Assembly (NCBI GenBank): GCA_049596815.1
Contig: JBMYLY010000029.1
Span: 1 to 16,978, forward strand
From: UBA724 sp049596815
GTDB taxonomy: Bacteria > Bacteroidota > Bacteroidia > Flavobacteriales > Flavobacteriaceae
Direction of reading: 5' to 3'
Length of the DNA stretch: 16,978 bases
Part shown: piece by piece, positions 6,081 to 13,687 of the stretch
Numbering within the stretch: position 1 is the first letter of the stretch
Layout: each line of letters starts with the position of its first letter
Translations under genes and position numbers: made by a program
Notes under the pieces: generated by a model
Database searches by the model: none
Seen by the model: only the letters and a program-made list of their open reading frames with translations
What the model was told of the DNA's origin: nothing

Positions 6081-7085
6081 TTATTCAAAACCTTGTACCC
6101 CTTGTACGGTGGTATATTTCAAGGTAAACTTTTTTTCCGGATTGATGATTTTATAAGCTGTTTGTACTGCCAATGTGGCCTCATGGAACCCACACAAAAT
6201 CAGTTTCAGTTTGCCCGGATAGGTGTTTACATCCCCAATAGCAAAGATACCGGATCGGTTGGTTTGGTAGTCAAATGTATCTACCATAATGGCATTTTTA
6301 TCAATTTCGAGTCCCCAATCACCAATAGGTCCCAGCTTGGGAGAGAGTCCAAACAATGGGAACCACAGTTTGGTGTCTAGGGTCGTGGATTCGGTTTTAC
6401 TTTCAATGACCACACGTTCCAGTTCGTCGCTTCCATCAAGACCTTTGACCTCAGCAAAAGTGTACATTTTCAGTTTACCGGCTTTTTCAAGTTCGTAAGC
6501 CTTACTCACAGAATCTTTGTGTGCCCTAAAGCGATCACTGCGGTGCACCAAGTGCACGAAACCATTTCTTTCTGCAAAATAGATAGCCCAATCGAGTGCT
6601 GAATCACCACCACCCGAAATCACCATTTCTTGACCTTCATATTGTTCAGGGTCTTTGACAATGTAGTTGATACCTTTATCCTCAAAATCCGCCAAGTTTT
6701 CAATCAGGGGTTTTCTAGGCTCAAAACTTCCGAGTCCGCCGGCAATCATCACCACAGGCGCCTGATGTTGGGTGCCTTTGGCTGTGGTAACCAAAAAAGT
6801 TCCATCTTCAAGTTTTTCTATGGTTTCAGCACGTTCACCGAGGGTAAACCCTGGTTTAAAAGGCGCAGCCTGCTCCATAAGCTTGTCTACCAGCTCTCCT
6901 GCCAATACCGATGGGTAACCGGGGATGTCATAGATAGGTTTTTTTGGATAGATCTCTGACAACTGACCACCGGGCTGCGGTATGGCATCAATTAGGTGGC
7001 AATGCAACTTCATCAATCCGGCTTCAAAAACAGCAAACAGTCCCACAGGACCTGCTCCTACAATAATAATATCGGTCTTAATCAT
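6081..7085 (-). CDS. Ferredoxin-NADP(+) reductase, thioredoxin-reductase-like type
   Basis: This 334-residue FAD/NAD(P) flavoprotein contains the FAD-binding GAGPVG (10-15) followed by a PQPGGQL segment. The NADPH-binding GGGDSA lies at 158-163, with HRSDRFRAH next in line. The C-terminal FAD motif is FAIGDVNTYPGKLKL (281-295). It lacks the redox CxxC of thioredoxin reductases, which points to the YumC-like ferredoxin-NADP reductase group. It should pass electrons from NADPH to the ferredoxin encoded just downstream. Its start overlaps the end of the precorrin-2 dehydrogenase gene by 8 bases, which indicates cotranscription and probable translational coupling. The length is normal for the family. 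Confidence 0.88.
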   Translation of the reverse strand: MIKTDIIIVGAGPVGLFAVFEAGLMKLHCHLIDAIPQPGGQLSEIYPKKPIYDIPGYPSVLAGELVDKLMEQAAPFKPGFTLGERAETIEKLEDGTFLVTTAKGTQHQAPVVMIAGGLGSFEPRKPLIENLADFEDKGINYIVKDPEQYEGQEMVISGGGDSALDWAIYFAERNGFVHLVHRSDRFRAHKDSVSKAYELEKAGKLKMYTFAEVKGLDGSDELERVVIESKTESTTLDTKLWFPLFGLSPKLGPIGDWGLEIDKNAIMVDTFDYQTNRSGIFAIGDVNTYPGKLKLILCGFHEATLAVQTAYKIINPEKKFTLKYTTVQGVQGFE

Positions 7086-7656
7086 TTTGTTGAATCAATT
7101 TTTCGGTGGCTTTATTCATCGCTTCCAATTTGTGCTGAAAGTCACCTTTCAATTGGCCGCGGTAAATGTATAATTTATTGAGCATTTCATCGATTTCTTC
7201 AGGCAAAAAAGCTTCTAACCATTGTCGGAATCTTTTTGCAAAAGTAGGGGACTTTCCATTGGTGGAGATACCCACCTTGAGATTGCCTTTGGTGACAATG
7301 CTTCCCATATAAAAATCGCATAGGGGCGGGTTGTCGGCAACATTGACCAGTATGTTCAAACTTCGACAATCATCATACACCTGAAGGTTTACAGTAGGCT
7401 GGTCTGTGGTGGCGATGGCCATATGGAACCCTGACAAGAAGTTTTTGTCATAAGTTCCTTCTACATAGTCGATGCCATGATTGTGTATAAAGGCCTTGGT
7501 TTCAGGTCGAAGCATAGGGCTCAATACCGTAACCAAGCTATTAGGAGAGGACTTGAACAAAAATGTAAGCTTCTCCAAAGCCACATAACCGCCACCGACG
7601 ATAAGGATGCGCAATTGATGTGTTTTTAAGAATATGGGGTACAGCTCGTTGCTCAT
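7078..7656 (-). CDS. Precorrin-2 dehydrogenase / siroheme synthase N-terminal-type protein
   Basis: This 192-residue protein resembles the N-terminal module of CysG and yeast Met8. A Rossmann fold has GGGYVALEKL (21-30). The conserved block NVADNPPLCDFYMGS includes the presumed catalytic Asp108 and is followed by LKVGISTNGKSPTFAKRFR. It would oxidise precorrin-2 to sirohydrochlorin with NAD+ and may also insert iron to give siroheme, as CysG and Met8 do. Whether this stand-alone form chelates iron cannot be judged from sequence. No separate sirohydrochlorin ferrochelatase is seen here, which favours a dual role. It overlaps the SUMT gene by an ATGA junction and the reductase gene by 8 bases. 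The product supplies the cofactor for the sulfite reductase of the same operon. Confidence 0.87.
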   Translation of the reverse strand: MSNELYPIFLKTHQLRILIVGGGYVALEKLTFLFKSSPNSLVTVLSPMLRPETKAFIHNHGIDYVEGTYDKNFLSGFHMAIATTDQPTVNLQVYDDCRSLNILVNVADNPPLCDFYMGSIVTKGNLKVGISTNGKSPTFAKRFRQWLEAFLPEEIDEMLNKLYIYRGQLKGDFQHKLEAMNKATEKLIQQND

Positions 7657-8414
7657 AGCACCTCTTCTTTTTCTTTCAGGTGCTTTATGAACTTACACAC
7701 ACCGTCTTTGACCGCATTGCCCAAAATAATAAGAGCAGGGCTGCCCAATTCAGCATCTGCCACATCTTGAACCACATTTTTTAAATCAGATACGATATGT
7801 CGTTCATTGGGCAAAGTGCCATTTTGTATGATGGCTACGGGATAATGATCGGGTTTGTGTGTTTTAAAGGTGTTGATGATTTCCTTTAAGTGACTCATAC
7901 CCATAAATACCACAACCGTTGCAGTTGACTGAGCAGCAAGAGCGATATCTTCAGAAATACTACCGTCGCAAGTGTGACCGGTAGTGATCCATAGGCTTTC
8001 ATAGGCGCAGCGTCGTGTGAGTGGAATTTGATGCGTTGCGGCAATGCCAGCGTAAGAAGATATGCCGGGTATCATTTCTGTTTCGACTCCCATCAGTTGG
8101 GCATATTCGACCTCCTCAGCTGAACGTGCAAAAATCCCCACATCACCTCCTTTGAGACGCACGACTTTGTGGCCCTCCTTAGCAAAACCTACGGCAAGGG
8201 TGTTGATTTCAGTTTGGTTGTATGAATGATGACCTTTTCGTTTGCCCACAAAAACTTTTTTGGCACTATCGTTATGCGCAAGTAATGTGGTGTTGACCAA
8301 AGCATCATACAATATCACATCGGCTGTCTGTATGGCTTGTAGCCCTCTGAGGGTAAGTAATTCAGGGTCCCCGGGACCCGCACCCACAAGCACCAATTTT
8401 CCTTCTTTATGCAT
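7653..8414 (-). CDS. cobA: Uroporphyrinogen-III C-methyltransferase (SUMT)
   Basis: This 253-residue SAM-dependent methyltransferase makes precorrin-2 from uroporphyrinogen III. Seen are the N-terminal VLVGAGPGDPELLTLRG motif, the LYDALVN segment, VRLKGGDVGIFARSAEE (the usual GGDPFxFGRxxEE motif with V and I substituted), and MIPGISSYAGIAA. Met at 8414 is the best start. It begins MHKEGKLVLVGAG, matches family N-termini and overlaps the sulfite reductase stop by 8 bases. A reading from 8474 would add 20 residues lying within sulfite reductase codons. It is linked by an ATGA overlap to the precorrin-2 dehydrogenase gene. Together the two replace the fused CysG of enterobacteria. Confidence 0.92.
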   Translation of the reverse strand: MHKEGKLVLVGAGPGDPELLTLRGLQAIQTADVILYDALVNTTLLAHNDSAKKVFVGKRKGHHSYNQTEINTLAVGFAKEGHKVVRLKGGDVGIFARSAEEVEYAQLMGVETEMIPGISSYAGIAATHQIPLTRRCAYESLWITTGHTCDGSISEDIALAAQSTATVVVFMGMSHLKEIINTFKTHKPDHYPVAIIQNGTLPNERHIVSDLKNVVQDVADAELGSPALIILGNAVKDGVCKFIKHLKEKEEVL

Positions 8415-10473
8415 TGCTTTTAGATTTAATCCAAATGAGCACTTGTTTTGCCTGAGCCAAATATGTTTCCGCAAAATCTTGGCTCGGGCTTTGTTGGTTC
8501 ATCGCCTGAACAGCCACTTCAAAACTTTCATCATGAGCAGATTTAAAGTCATAAAAATGGGTGTCAAATGCTTCTATGATAGACTGATGTGAATTGATTT
8601 TGGCCTGTACGGTGGTCAGTAAGGCTTTGGCCGCACGAATCTGAGCTGCATAGGCATAATAAATGCTGTTTGACCACTTTTTGGAGTCATAGTTTGTTAT
8701 GGCTTTCTCCAAATGTTCTTCAGCGTCAAACAGTAAGGTTTGAACCAAGTCGATGGCCACACCAGCACATTCTCCTATACCGATGGCTTTTTCGTATTGA
8801 CTCTCATTTCCCCAATCAATAAAATCGGATGGAATCAGATTAGAGGCATCACTTAAATGCTTCAGGTTTTGGTAGAAATAATCTGATCCTTGCCGCTGGT
8901 AGTAGGTGCGAAAAGTTTCGTTTTTGTGGTGTTGATTTTTAAAATCGTCGAGCAACCATCGCAAAACTTCAGGGGTTCTCTTGGAAGGGACTTTCAGTAC
9001 TTTGTCAGCAAACAGACCTTCTCCATCCCCCAACAAACCACCCCCCAATAGAATTTGGGTTGCAGGGGCTATTTTTCCGTTGGATTTAAGTGTCATTCCT
9101 TGAAACCCAATGTCTGCGATGGTGTGTTGCCCACAAGCATTCATACAGCCACTGATTTTGATGGATATTTGATGTGCTTCTATGACCGATGCGTACTCAT
9201 CTTCAATGATTTCCTGCAGTTTGTTGGCCAAGCCCATACTGCTTGCAATGCCTAGATTACAGGTGTCAGTACCTGGGCAAGCTACGATATCGTTGATGCG
9301 CTCAAATCCCGGACGGCTCAGTCCAATGGCATCGAGAGCTTCGTAGAGTGTAGCTACATTGTCTTTTCTTACCGAACGCAATAATATCCCCTGATTGGGT
9401 GTAAATCGGCCTTCCTCCCCACAAAAATGCTCCATCACGTCGGCCAAAGCGCGGGAAGTGTTCGATGATATATCTCCGGTTTGTACACACAATCCTACAG
9501 AAACCAATCCTTGTTGTTTTTGAGGAATTACATTGGTCTTGTGCCACAACGCATAAGCCTTGGTATCCACATTTTTCTTGGGCGAATAAGCATCTGTGAT
9601 GCCAATCTTGTGTGGGTAGTACGCAATTGGGTACATGCTGTTGGGCAATTCTTTTTGTGTTTTTTCTACATGATCGATAAAAACTTCGTAACCCATTTCT
9701 TTGATTAGAAACTTGAGCCTTGCTTTGTTTCTTCGATTACGCTCTCCGTAGCGATCAAAAACACGAATCACCGCTTCACTAAGTGGAATCAGTTGGTCTG
9801 CGGGTAAAAAATCTCGCAAGCAATCTGCTGCTTTGGGTTGTGAGCCAATCCCACCGCCCACAAGCACTTTAAATCCGTGTTGACCCTCTTTGATTTTAGG
9901 TATAAAGCCCAAATCATGGACAAATGTCAATGCATGATCTTTGTCGGAACTTGAAAAAGCCACCTTAAACTTACGCCCCATATCTTGACAGATGGGGTTT
10001 CGTAAAAAATAGGTGTGAAATGCATGCGCATAAGGCGTAACATCAAATGGTTCGTCTTTGTCTATACCGGCATAAATAGAGGCAGTGACATTGCGAACCG
10101 TATTTCCACAAGCCTCACGCATGGTGATTTGATCTTTTTCCAATTCTGCCCATAGCTCGGGCGTTCTTTCCAAATCTACATAGTGGATTTGTATGTCTTG
10201 GCGGGTGGTAATGTGCAAATTGCCATTGGAATATTCATCAGACACGGCTGCGATGCGTCGCAATTGGGCAGCTGAAAATTTCCCATAAGGAATCTTGATG
10301 CGTACCATCTGTACACCCTGTTGGCGTTGTCCATAGACCCCTCTTGCCAGTCGTAGGCTTCGAAATTTTTCTTCGTCTATGTTGTTGTTTTTGAACTGAA
10401 AAATCTTTTTTTCCAATTCAATAATGTCCTGCTCGACAACAGGATTTTCTATTTCTGTACGAAAACTTTTCAT
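8407..10473 (-). CDS. Siroheme sulfite (nitrite/sulfite) reductase with C-terminal HEPN-like domain
   Basis: This is a 688-residue protein. Residues 1 to about 555 form a ferredoxin-type nitrite/sulfite reductase: two ferrodoxin-like/siroheme repeats, with GNLHITTRQDIQIHYV (84-99) and GNTVRNVTAS (123-132). The 4Fe-4S/siroheme ligands are Cys399-x5-Cys405 and Cys443-x3-Cys447. It should reduce sulfite to sulfide by six electrons. Sulfite rather than nitrite is inferred from the surrounding cysH, cysD and cysN. Residues about 565-688 are an added helical domain resembling HEPN bundles (AEEHLEKAITNYDSKKWSNS, IYYAYAAQIRAAKALL). I see no HEPN ribonuclease motif R-x4-6-H: the only arginine there is Arg613. 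The tail may serve a structural or regulatory role. I recall such fusions from Bacteroidota but cannot verify this. It lies 3 bases after cysN. Confidence 0.9.
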   Translation of the reverse strand: MKSFRTEIENPVVEQDIIELEKKIFQFKNNNIDEEKFRSLRLARGVYGQRQQGVQMVRIKIPYGKFSAAQLRRIAAVSDEYSNGNLHITTRQDIQIHYVDLERTPELWAELEKDQITMREACGNTVRNVTASIYAGIDKDEPFDVTPYAHAFHTYFLRNPICQDMGRKFKVAFSSSDKDHALTFVHDLGFIPKIKEGQHGFKVLVGGGIGSQPKAADCLRDFLPADQLIPLSEAVIRVFDRYGERNRRNKARLKFLIKEMGYEVFIDHVEKTQKELPNSMYPIAYYPHKIGITDAYSPKKNVDTKAYALWHKTNVIPQKQQGLVSVGLCVQTGDISSNTSRALADVMEHFCGEEGRFTPNQGILLRSVRKDNVATLYEALDAIGLSRPGFERINDIVACPGTDTCNLGIASSMGLANKLQEIIEDEYASVIEAHQISIKISGCMNACGQHTIADIGFQGMTLKSNGKIAPATQILLGGGLLGDGEGLFADKVLKVPSKRTPEVLRWLLDDFKNQHHKNETFRTYYQRQGSDYFYQNLKHLSDASNLIPSDFIDWGNESQYEKAIGIGECAGVAIDLVQTLLFDAEEHLEKAITNYDSKKWSNSIYYAYAAQIRAAKALLTTVQAKINSHQSIIEAFDTHFYDFKSAHDESFEVAVQAMNQQSPSQDFAETYLAQAKQVLIWIKSKSNA

Positions 10474-10476
10474 AGC

Positions 10477-11718
10477 TTATTGTATAAAACCAACGCCTGC
10501 GGTGTTATTGGTTTGGGCATCTATCAATATAAAAGCCCCTAATTTTTGATTTTCGGTATAGGATTTTTGCACCAATGGTTGGGCGGTTACAAGTTCCACC
10601 CCTCCGATGTCGTTTAATTCCAATGAGGAAGCCGCTGCTTCTGTGAGTGCGTTTAAATCTACACGAGAATGTACATTCCTGATTTTGGCTTGGGTACGTT
10701 GAACACCCAACTGTACCCAATACTTACTTCCGGGCACCAATTCTGTGTTTTGCATCCAACACACATTTGCTTTGAGTTCTCTTGAGGGCGAAATTGTTTC
10801 ATTTGTGCCACAGATGGTATTGCCTCTAGACACATCTACCTCATCTTCAAGCAATAGGGTAGCGCCCTCTCCTTGTTGCACTGCATCGACGGCTTTGCCA
10901 AATTTTTCTATGGATTTGATTTTACTAGTCCTACCACTTGGTTGCACAACAACAGCATCTCCCACCTGAAAACCACCTGAGTTTACCTTTCCTGCAAATC
11001 CTCTGTAGTCATGATGGGTTTCTGTTTTGGGACGAATCACATATTGCACCTGCAATACATTTTCAGCCTCTTTTTTGCTTTCTGTCGGCAGCTCTTCAAG
11101 TACTTGGAGCAAACTTTTCCCCTCATACCAGTCCATATTGGATGACGGTTGGGCTACATTGTCCCCTTTGAGTGCAGAAATCGGCACAAAAGTGCGTGTT
11201 TTGGCTTGGGCTTGTGCAGCCTCCATCCAACGTGTGATGTCTTGTTTGATTTCCTCAAATCTATTTTGATCAAAATCAACCAAATCCATTTTGTTGACGG
11301 CAAACACCAAATGTTGAATCCCAAGAAGTTGGGTGATATACAAGTGTCTTTTGGTTTGCTCTATCATTCCCTTGCGACCGTCGAGAAGCAAAATGGCAGC
11401 TTGTGCTGTAGAAGCTCCCGTGACCATATTGCGCGTGTATTCCACATGACCCGGTGCATCAGCGATGATAAACCTTCTTTTGGGCGTAGAGAAAAATATA
11501 TTTGACACGTCGATTGTGATGCCTTGTTCCCTTTCGGTTAGCAGTCCGTCTGTGGCCAAAGAAAGGTCCAAATAATCAAAACCTCGTGCATCACTTTTTT
11601 GGCGAATGTGCGCCAACTGATCGGTTTTTAAAGAGTTTGTCTCATAGAGTAGGCGCCCAATGAGCGTGCTTTTTCCGTCGTCAACACTTCCTGCGGTTGC
11701 TATTTTGATAAGTTCCAT
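10477..11718 (-). CDS. cysN: Sulfate adenylyltransferase subunit 1 (GTPase subunit)
   Basis: This is a 413-residue translation-factor-like GTPase. The P-loop is GSVDDGKST (10-18), with DAPGH at 87-91 and NKMD at 142-145, followed by EF-Tu-like beta-barrel domains. CysN hydrolyses GTP to drive the CysD-catalysed formation of APS from sulfate and ATP. It ends at GVGFIQ with no fused C-terminal APS kinase (CysC) domain, unlike the NodQ/CysNC type. That agrees with a pathway going through APS directly. It starts 2 bases after the cysD stop and is followed after 3 bases by the sulfite reductase gene. It acts in the cytoplasm. Confidence 0.96.
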   Translation of the reverse strand: MELIKIATAGSVDDGKSTLIGRLLYETNSLKTDQLAHIRQKSDARGFDYLDLSLATDGLLTEREQGITIDVSNIFFSTPKRRFIIADAPGHVEYTRNMVTGASTAQAAILLLDGRKGMIEQTKRHLYITQLLGIQHLVFAVNKMDLVDFDQNRFEEIKQDITRWMEAAQAQAKTRTFVPISALKGDNVAQPSSNMDWYEGKSLLQVLEELPTESKKEAENVLQVQYVIRPKTETHHDYRGFAGKVNSGGFQVGDAVVVQPSGRTSKIKSIEKFGKAVDAVQQGEGATLLLEDEVDVSRGNTICGTNETISPSRELKANVCWMQNTELVPGSKYWVQLGVQRTQAKIRNVHSRVDLNALTEAAASSLELNDIGGVELVTAQPLVQKSYTENQKLGAFILIDAQTNNTAGVGFIQ

Positions 11719-11720
11719 AA

Positions 11721-12611
11721 CTAAAAATATCCCACTTTTTTACGTTCTTCCATGGCTCCTTCAGATCGCTGGTCGTCAATGCGTGCGCCACGCTCTGACA
11801 AGTCAGAATCTCCAATTTCTTGTATGATGTTTTCCAATACAAATGCATCTGACAATACAGCAGCCGTACACGTCATATCTCCCACGGTTCGAAAACGAAC
11901 ATTGGCATTGCGTACTTCATCACTGTCATCGACATGAACATAGTCAGATACGGGAATCCATTGCCCATCACGATTAAATACTTTTCGTTCATGAGCGTAG
12001 TAGAGGGATGGAATATCTAGCTGTTCTCTCTGAATATAGTTCCACACATCCAGTTCTGTCCAGTTGCTGATGGGGAATACGCGTACGTTTTCCCCGTTGT
12101 GAATTTTGCCGTTGAGCATATCAAACAATTCTGGACGTTGTAGCTTTTCGTTCCACTGTCCAAAATCGTCTCGCACAGAAAAAATACGCTCTTTGGCGCG
12201 CGCCTTTTCCTCATCTCGGCGGGCACCGCCCAAACATGCGTCAAATTTGTGTTTCTCGATGGTGTTGAGTAGGGTAGTGGTTTGCAATGCGTTTCTGCTC
12301 GCATAGCGACCCGTTTCTTCTCTTACCAGACCTGCATCAATATCGTCTTGTACATGACCTACAATCAACTGTACCCCCAATCGTTCTACCAGTTTGTCGC
12401 GAAAGGCGAGGGTTTCAGGAAAGTTGTGCCCAGTGTCGATATGCACCAAGGGAAAAGGTATCTTGGCAGGTGCAAATGCCTTTTCGGCCAAGCGCACCAT
12501 GGTGATTGAGTCTTTTCCGCCAGAGAAAAGCAAACAAGGCTTGTTAAACTGCCCCGCTACTTCGCGCATGATGTAGATGGATTCTTCTTCTAAACGATTG
12601 AGTACGTCCAT
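11721..12611 (-). CDS. cysD: Sulfate adenylyltransferase subunit 2
   Basis: This is a 296-residue PP-loop ATP pyrophosphatase. The loop SGGKDSITM begins at residue 30, with HIDTGHNFPET downstream and the RREEKARAKER-type basic stretch (here ARRDEEKARAKER). It ends in the characteristic ERKKVGYF. CysD adenylylates sulfate to APS in complex with CysN. The length and start (ATG at 12611) match the family. It lies 3 bases downstream of cysH and 2 bases upstream of cysN, within the nine-gene operon. No unusual features were seen. Confidence 0.96.
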   Translation of the reverse strand: MDVLNRLEEESIYIMREVAGQFNKPCLLFSGGKDSITMVRLAEKAFAPAKIPFPLVHIDTGHNFPETLAFRDKLVERLGVQLIVGHVQDDIDAGLVREETGRYASRNALQTTTLLNTIEKHKFDACLGGARRDEEKARAKERIFSVRDDFGQWNEKLQRPELFDMLNGKIHNGENVRVFPISNWTELDVWNYIQREQLDIPSLYYAHERKVFNRDGQWIPVSDYVHVDDSDEVRNANVRFRTVGDMTCTAAVLSDAFVLENIIQEIGDSDLSERGARIDDQRSEGAMEERKKVGYF

Positions 12612-12614
12612 ATG

Positions 12615-13325
12615 TTAGTTTTTAATTTGATGTAATCCACATTCTTTATGACTGCTTTCCCACCACCACCTTCCGGCTCGGATGTCTTCTCCATCTGAGA
12701 TGGCGCGCGTACAAGGCGCACAGCCAATGCTTACATAGCCTTTTTTGTGAAGCTTGTTTTGTGGGACTTTATGGATTTCTAAATATTGATTGACTTGTTC
12801 TAAGGTCCAATGAATCAGGGGGTTGAATTTGACAATATTAAAGGCTTCATCGTATTCAAAATGATGCAAAGTCGATCTGTTGGCAGACTGTTCTTGTCTG
12901 AGACCTGTAATCCACACGTCTGCCCCTTCCAAAGCACGCTTTAGGGGTTCGATTTTTCTTACACCACAGCAGGCTTTTCTTTTGTCAACGGAGTCGTAAA
13001 AACCATTGATGCCATCTCTGGCTACCAATTCCGCCAATGCGTCATGCTTTGGGTAAAAACAGTCAATGTGTTTGTTGTATTTTTTGGTGGTTGCAGATAG
13101 CACATCATAGCTTTCTTGAAACAAACGCCCTGTGTCCAGCGTAAATACATCTACAGCAAGCGATTGCTTAAAAATAAAATCTGTGAGTACTTGGTCTTCC
13201 TGTCCCAAGGAGGATGAAAACACGGTTCTTCCGAGTTGGGCATCTTGCAGCAAAGCAAACAAATGCGCCAAGTCAAAGGGGTCTTTGATTTTTTGATTTA
13301 GGGAATCCAGGGTGTCTGCAATCAT
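12615..13325 (-). CDS. cysH: Adenylylsulfate (APS) reductase, CysH family
   Basis: This 236-residue thioredoxin-dependent reductase of the CysH family has a PP-loop-like region SSSLGQEDQVL (37-47), then FTLDTGRLFQESYD. KACCGVRKIEPL places adjacent cysteines at 119 and 120, and GCAPCTRA places cysteines at 202 and 205. These four residues are the 4Fe-4S ligands that distinguish APS reductases from PAPS reductases. The C-terminal catalytic cysteine is Cys229 in KECGLH. The enzyme should therefore convert APS to sulfite and AMP. This fits the lack of APS kinase in the operon. Its ATG overlaps the stop of the DUF2061 gene (ATGA), so translation is probably coupled. It is followed after 3 bases by cysD. 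Confidence 0.94.
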   Translation of the reverse strand: MIADTLDSLNQKIKDPFDLAHLFALLQDAQLGRTVFSSSLGQEDQVLTDFIFKQSLAVDVFTLDTGRLFQESYDVLSATTKKYNKHIDCFYPKHDALAELVARDGINGFYDSVDKRKACCGVRKIEPLKRALEGADVWITGLRQEQSANRSTLHHFEYDEAFNIVKFNPLIHWTLEQVNQYLEIHKVPQNKLHKKGYVSIGCAPCTRAISDGEDIRAGRWWWESSHKECGLHQIKN

Positions 13326-13588
13326 TTCTTGTCTGATTTACCCCAGTGAATTCGATTCCAAACTCGTTCATGAACCACATAAAAACCCATTTTGGTAACA
13401 AGTTCGATAGCGCCTATGGACAGGGCAAAAGAGAGGGTACCTGTTACCAAATATGAAATAATAATGGTATCCAGTGTTCCTATGATACGCCAGCTTATGG
13501 ATTTAATTAAACTGCGTGACCATTTCTCTGATTGAGATGACTTTGTTTTTTCGGACTTATTGTAGGCGATCCAGTGGTCGAGTAACAT
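13322..13588 (-). CDS. DUF2061 small membrane protein, first gene of the cys operon
   Basis: This is an 88-residue protein from the ATG at 13588. A polar N-terminus MLLDHWIAYNKSEK precedes the DUF2061 signature SRSLIKSISWRIIGTLDT. Two hydrophobic segments follow (about residues 37-50 and 52-66), then VVHERVWNRIHWG near the C-terminus. DUF2061 proteins are predicted inner-membrane proteins of unknown activity, often linked with sulfate activation genes. Here it leads the sulfate assimilation operon and overlaps cysH by ATGA. No sulfate permease lies in the window, so a transport or membrane-tethering role can be imagined, but nothing in the sequence proves it. A reading from 13621 adds 11 residues without family support. 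The downstream ATG is preferred. Confidence 0.85.
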   Translation of the reverse strand: MLLDHWIAYNKSEKTKSSQSEKWSRSLIKSISWRIIGTLDTIIISYLVTGTLSFALSIGAIELVTKMGFYVVHERVWNRIHWGKSDKK

Positions 13589-13628
13589 GGTATTTGTTTT
13601 TCGGTTACAAACATAAAACATATTTCAG

Positions 13629-13657
13629 ATAAATCCTACCAAATATATAGGATTTAT
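13629..13657. promoter_or_regulatory. Perfect 10+9+10 inverted repeat, candidate Rrf2 operator of the cys operon
   Basis: Left arm ATAAATCCTA (13629-13638), spacer CCAAATATA (13639-13647), right arm TAGGATTTAT (13648-13657). The arms are exact reverse complements. The element sits in the ~100-base spacer between the divergent rrf2-like and DUF2061-cysH genes. On the minus strand its spacer reads TATATTTG (13647 to 13640), a full match to the Bacteroidota -7 consensus. A dimeric regulator bound to the arms would cover the operon promoter. Binding by the adjacent Rrf2 protein is inferred. Confidence 0.65.
13640..13647 (-). promoter_or_regulatory. Candidate -7 box of the cys operon
   Basis: TATATTTG on the minus strand, inside the palindrome. 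It would start transcription near 13633-13635 and give a leader of about 45 bases to the ATG at 13588. A second match, TATGTTTG (minus strand, 13615 to 13608), lies closer to the start codon. Neither has a convincing TTG at -33. Confidence 0.45.
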
Positions 13658-13687
13658 ATATTTAAGTGAAATTGTGTATATTTGTGT

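Noticed and set aside
6081..7085. Thioredoxin reductase
   Set aside because: The overall fold matches, but the catalytic CxxC is missing and the neighbour is a ferredoxin.
8415..8474. Upstream start for the SUMT gene at 8474
   Set aside because: The added 20 residues do not match SUMT N-termini. They lie within sulfite reductase codons, whereas the ATG at 8414 gives the expected sequence and a short operon overlap.
8407..8790. HEPN-like tail as an active RNase toxin
   Set aside because: No R-x4-6-H motif is present in residues 565-688, and the domain is fused to a metabolic enzyme with no partner nucleotidyltransferase nearby.
12615..13325. CysH as a PAPS reductase
   Set aside because: It carries all four Fe-S cysteines (CC at 119-120 and CxxC at 202/205) that PAPS reductases of the E. 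coli type lack, and no APS kinase is present.
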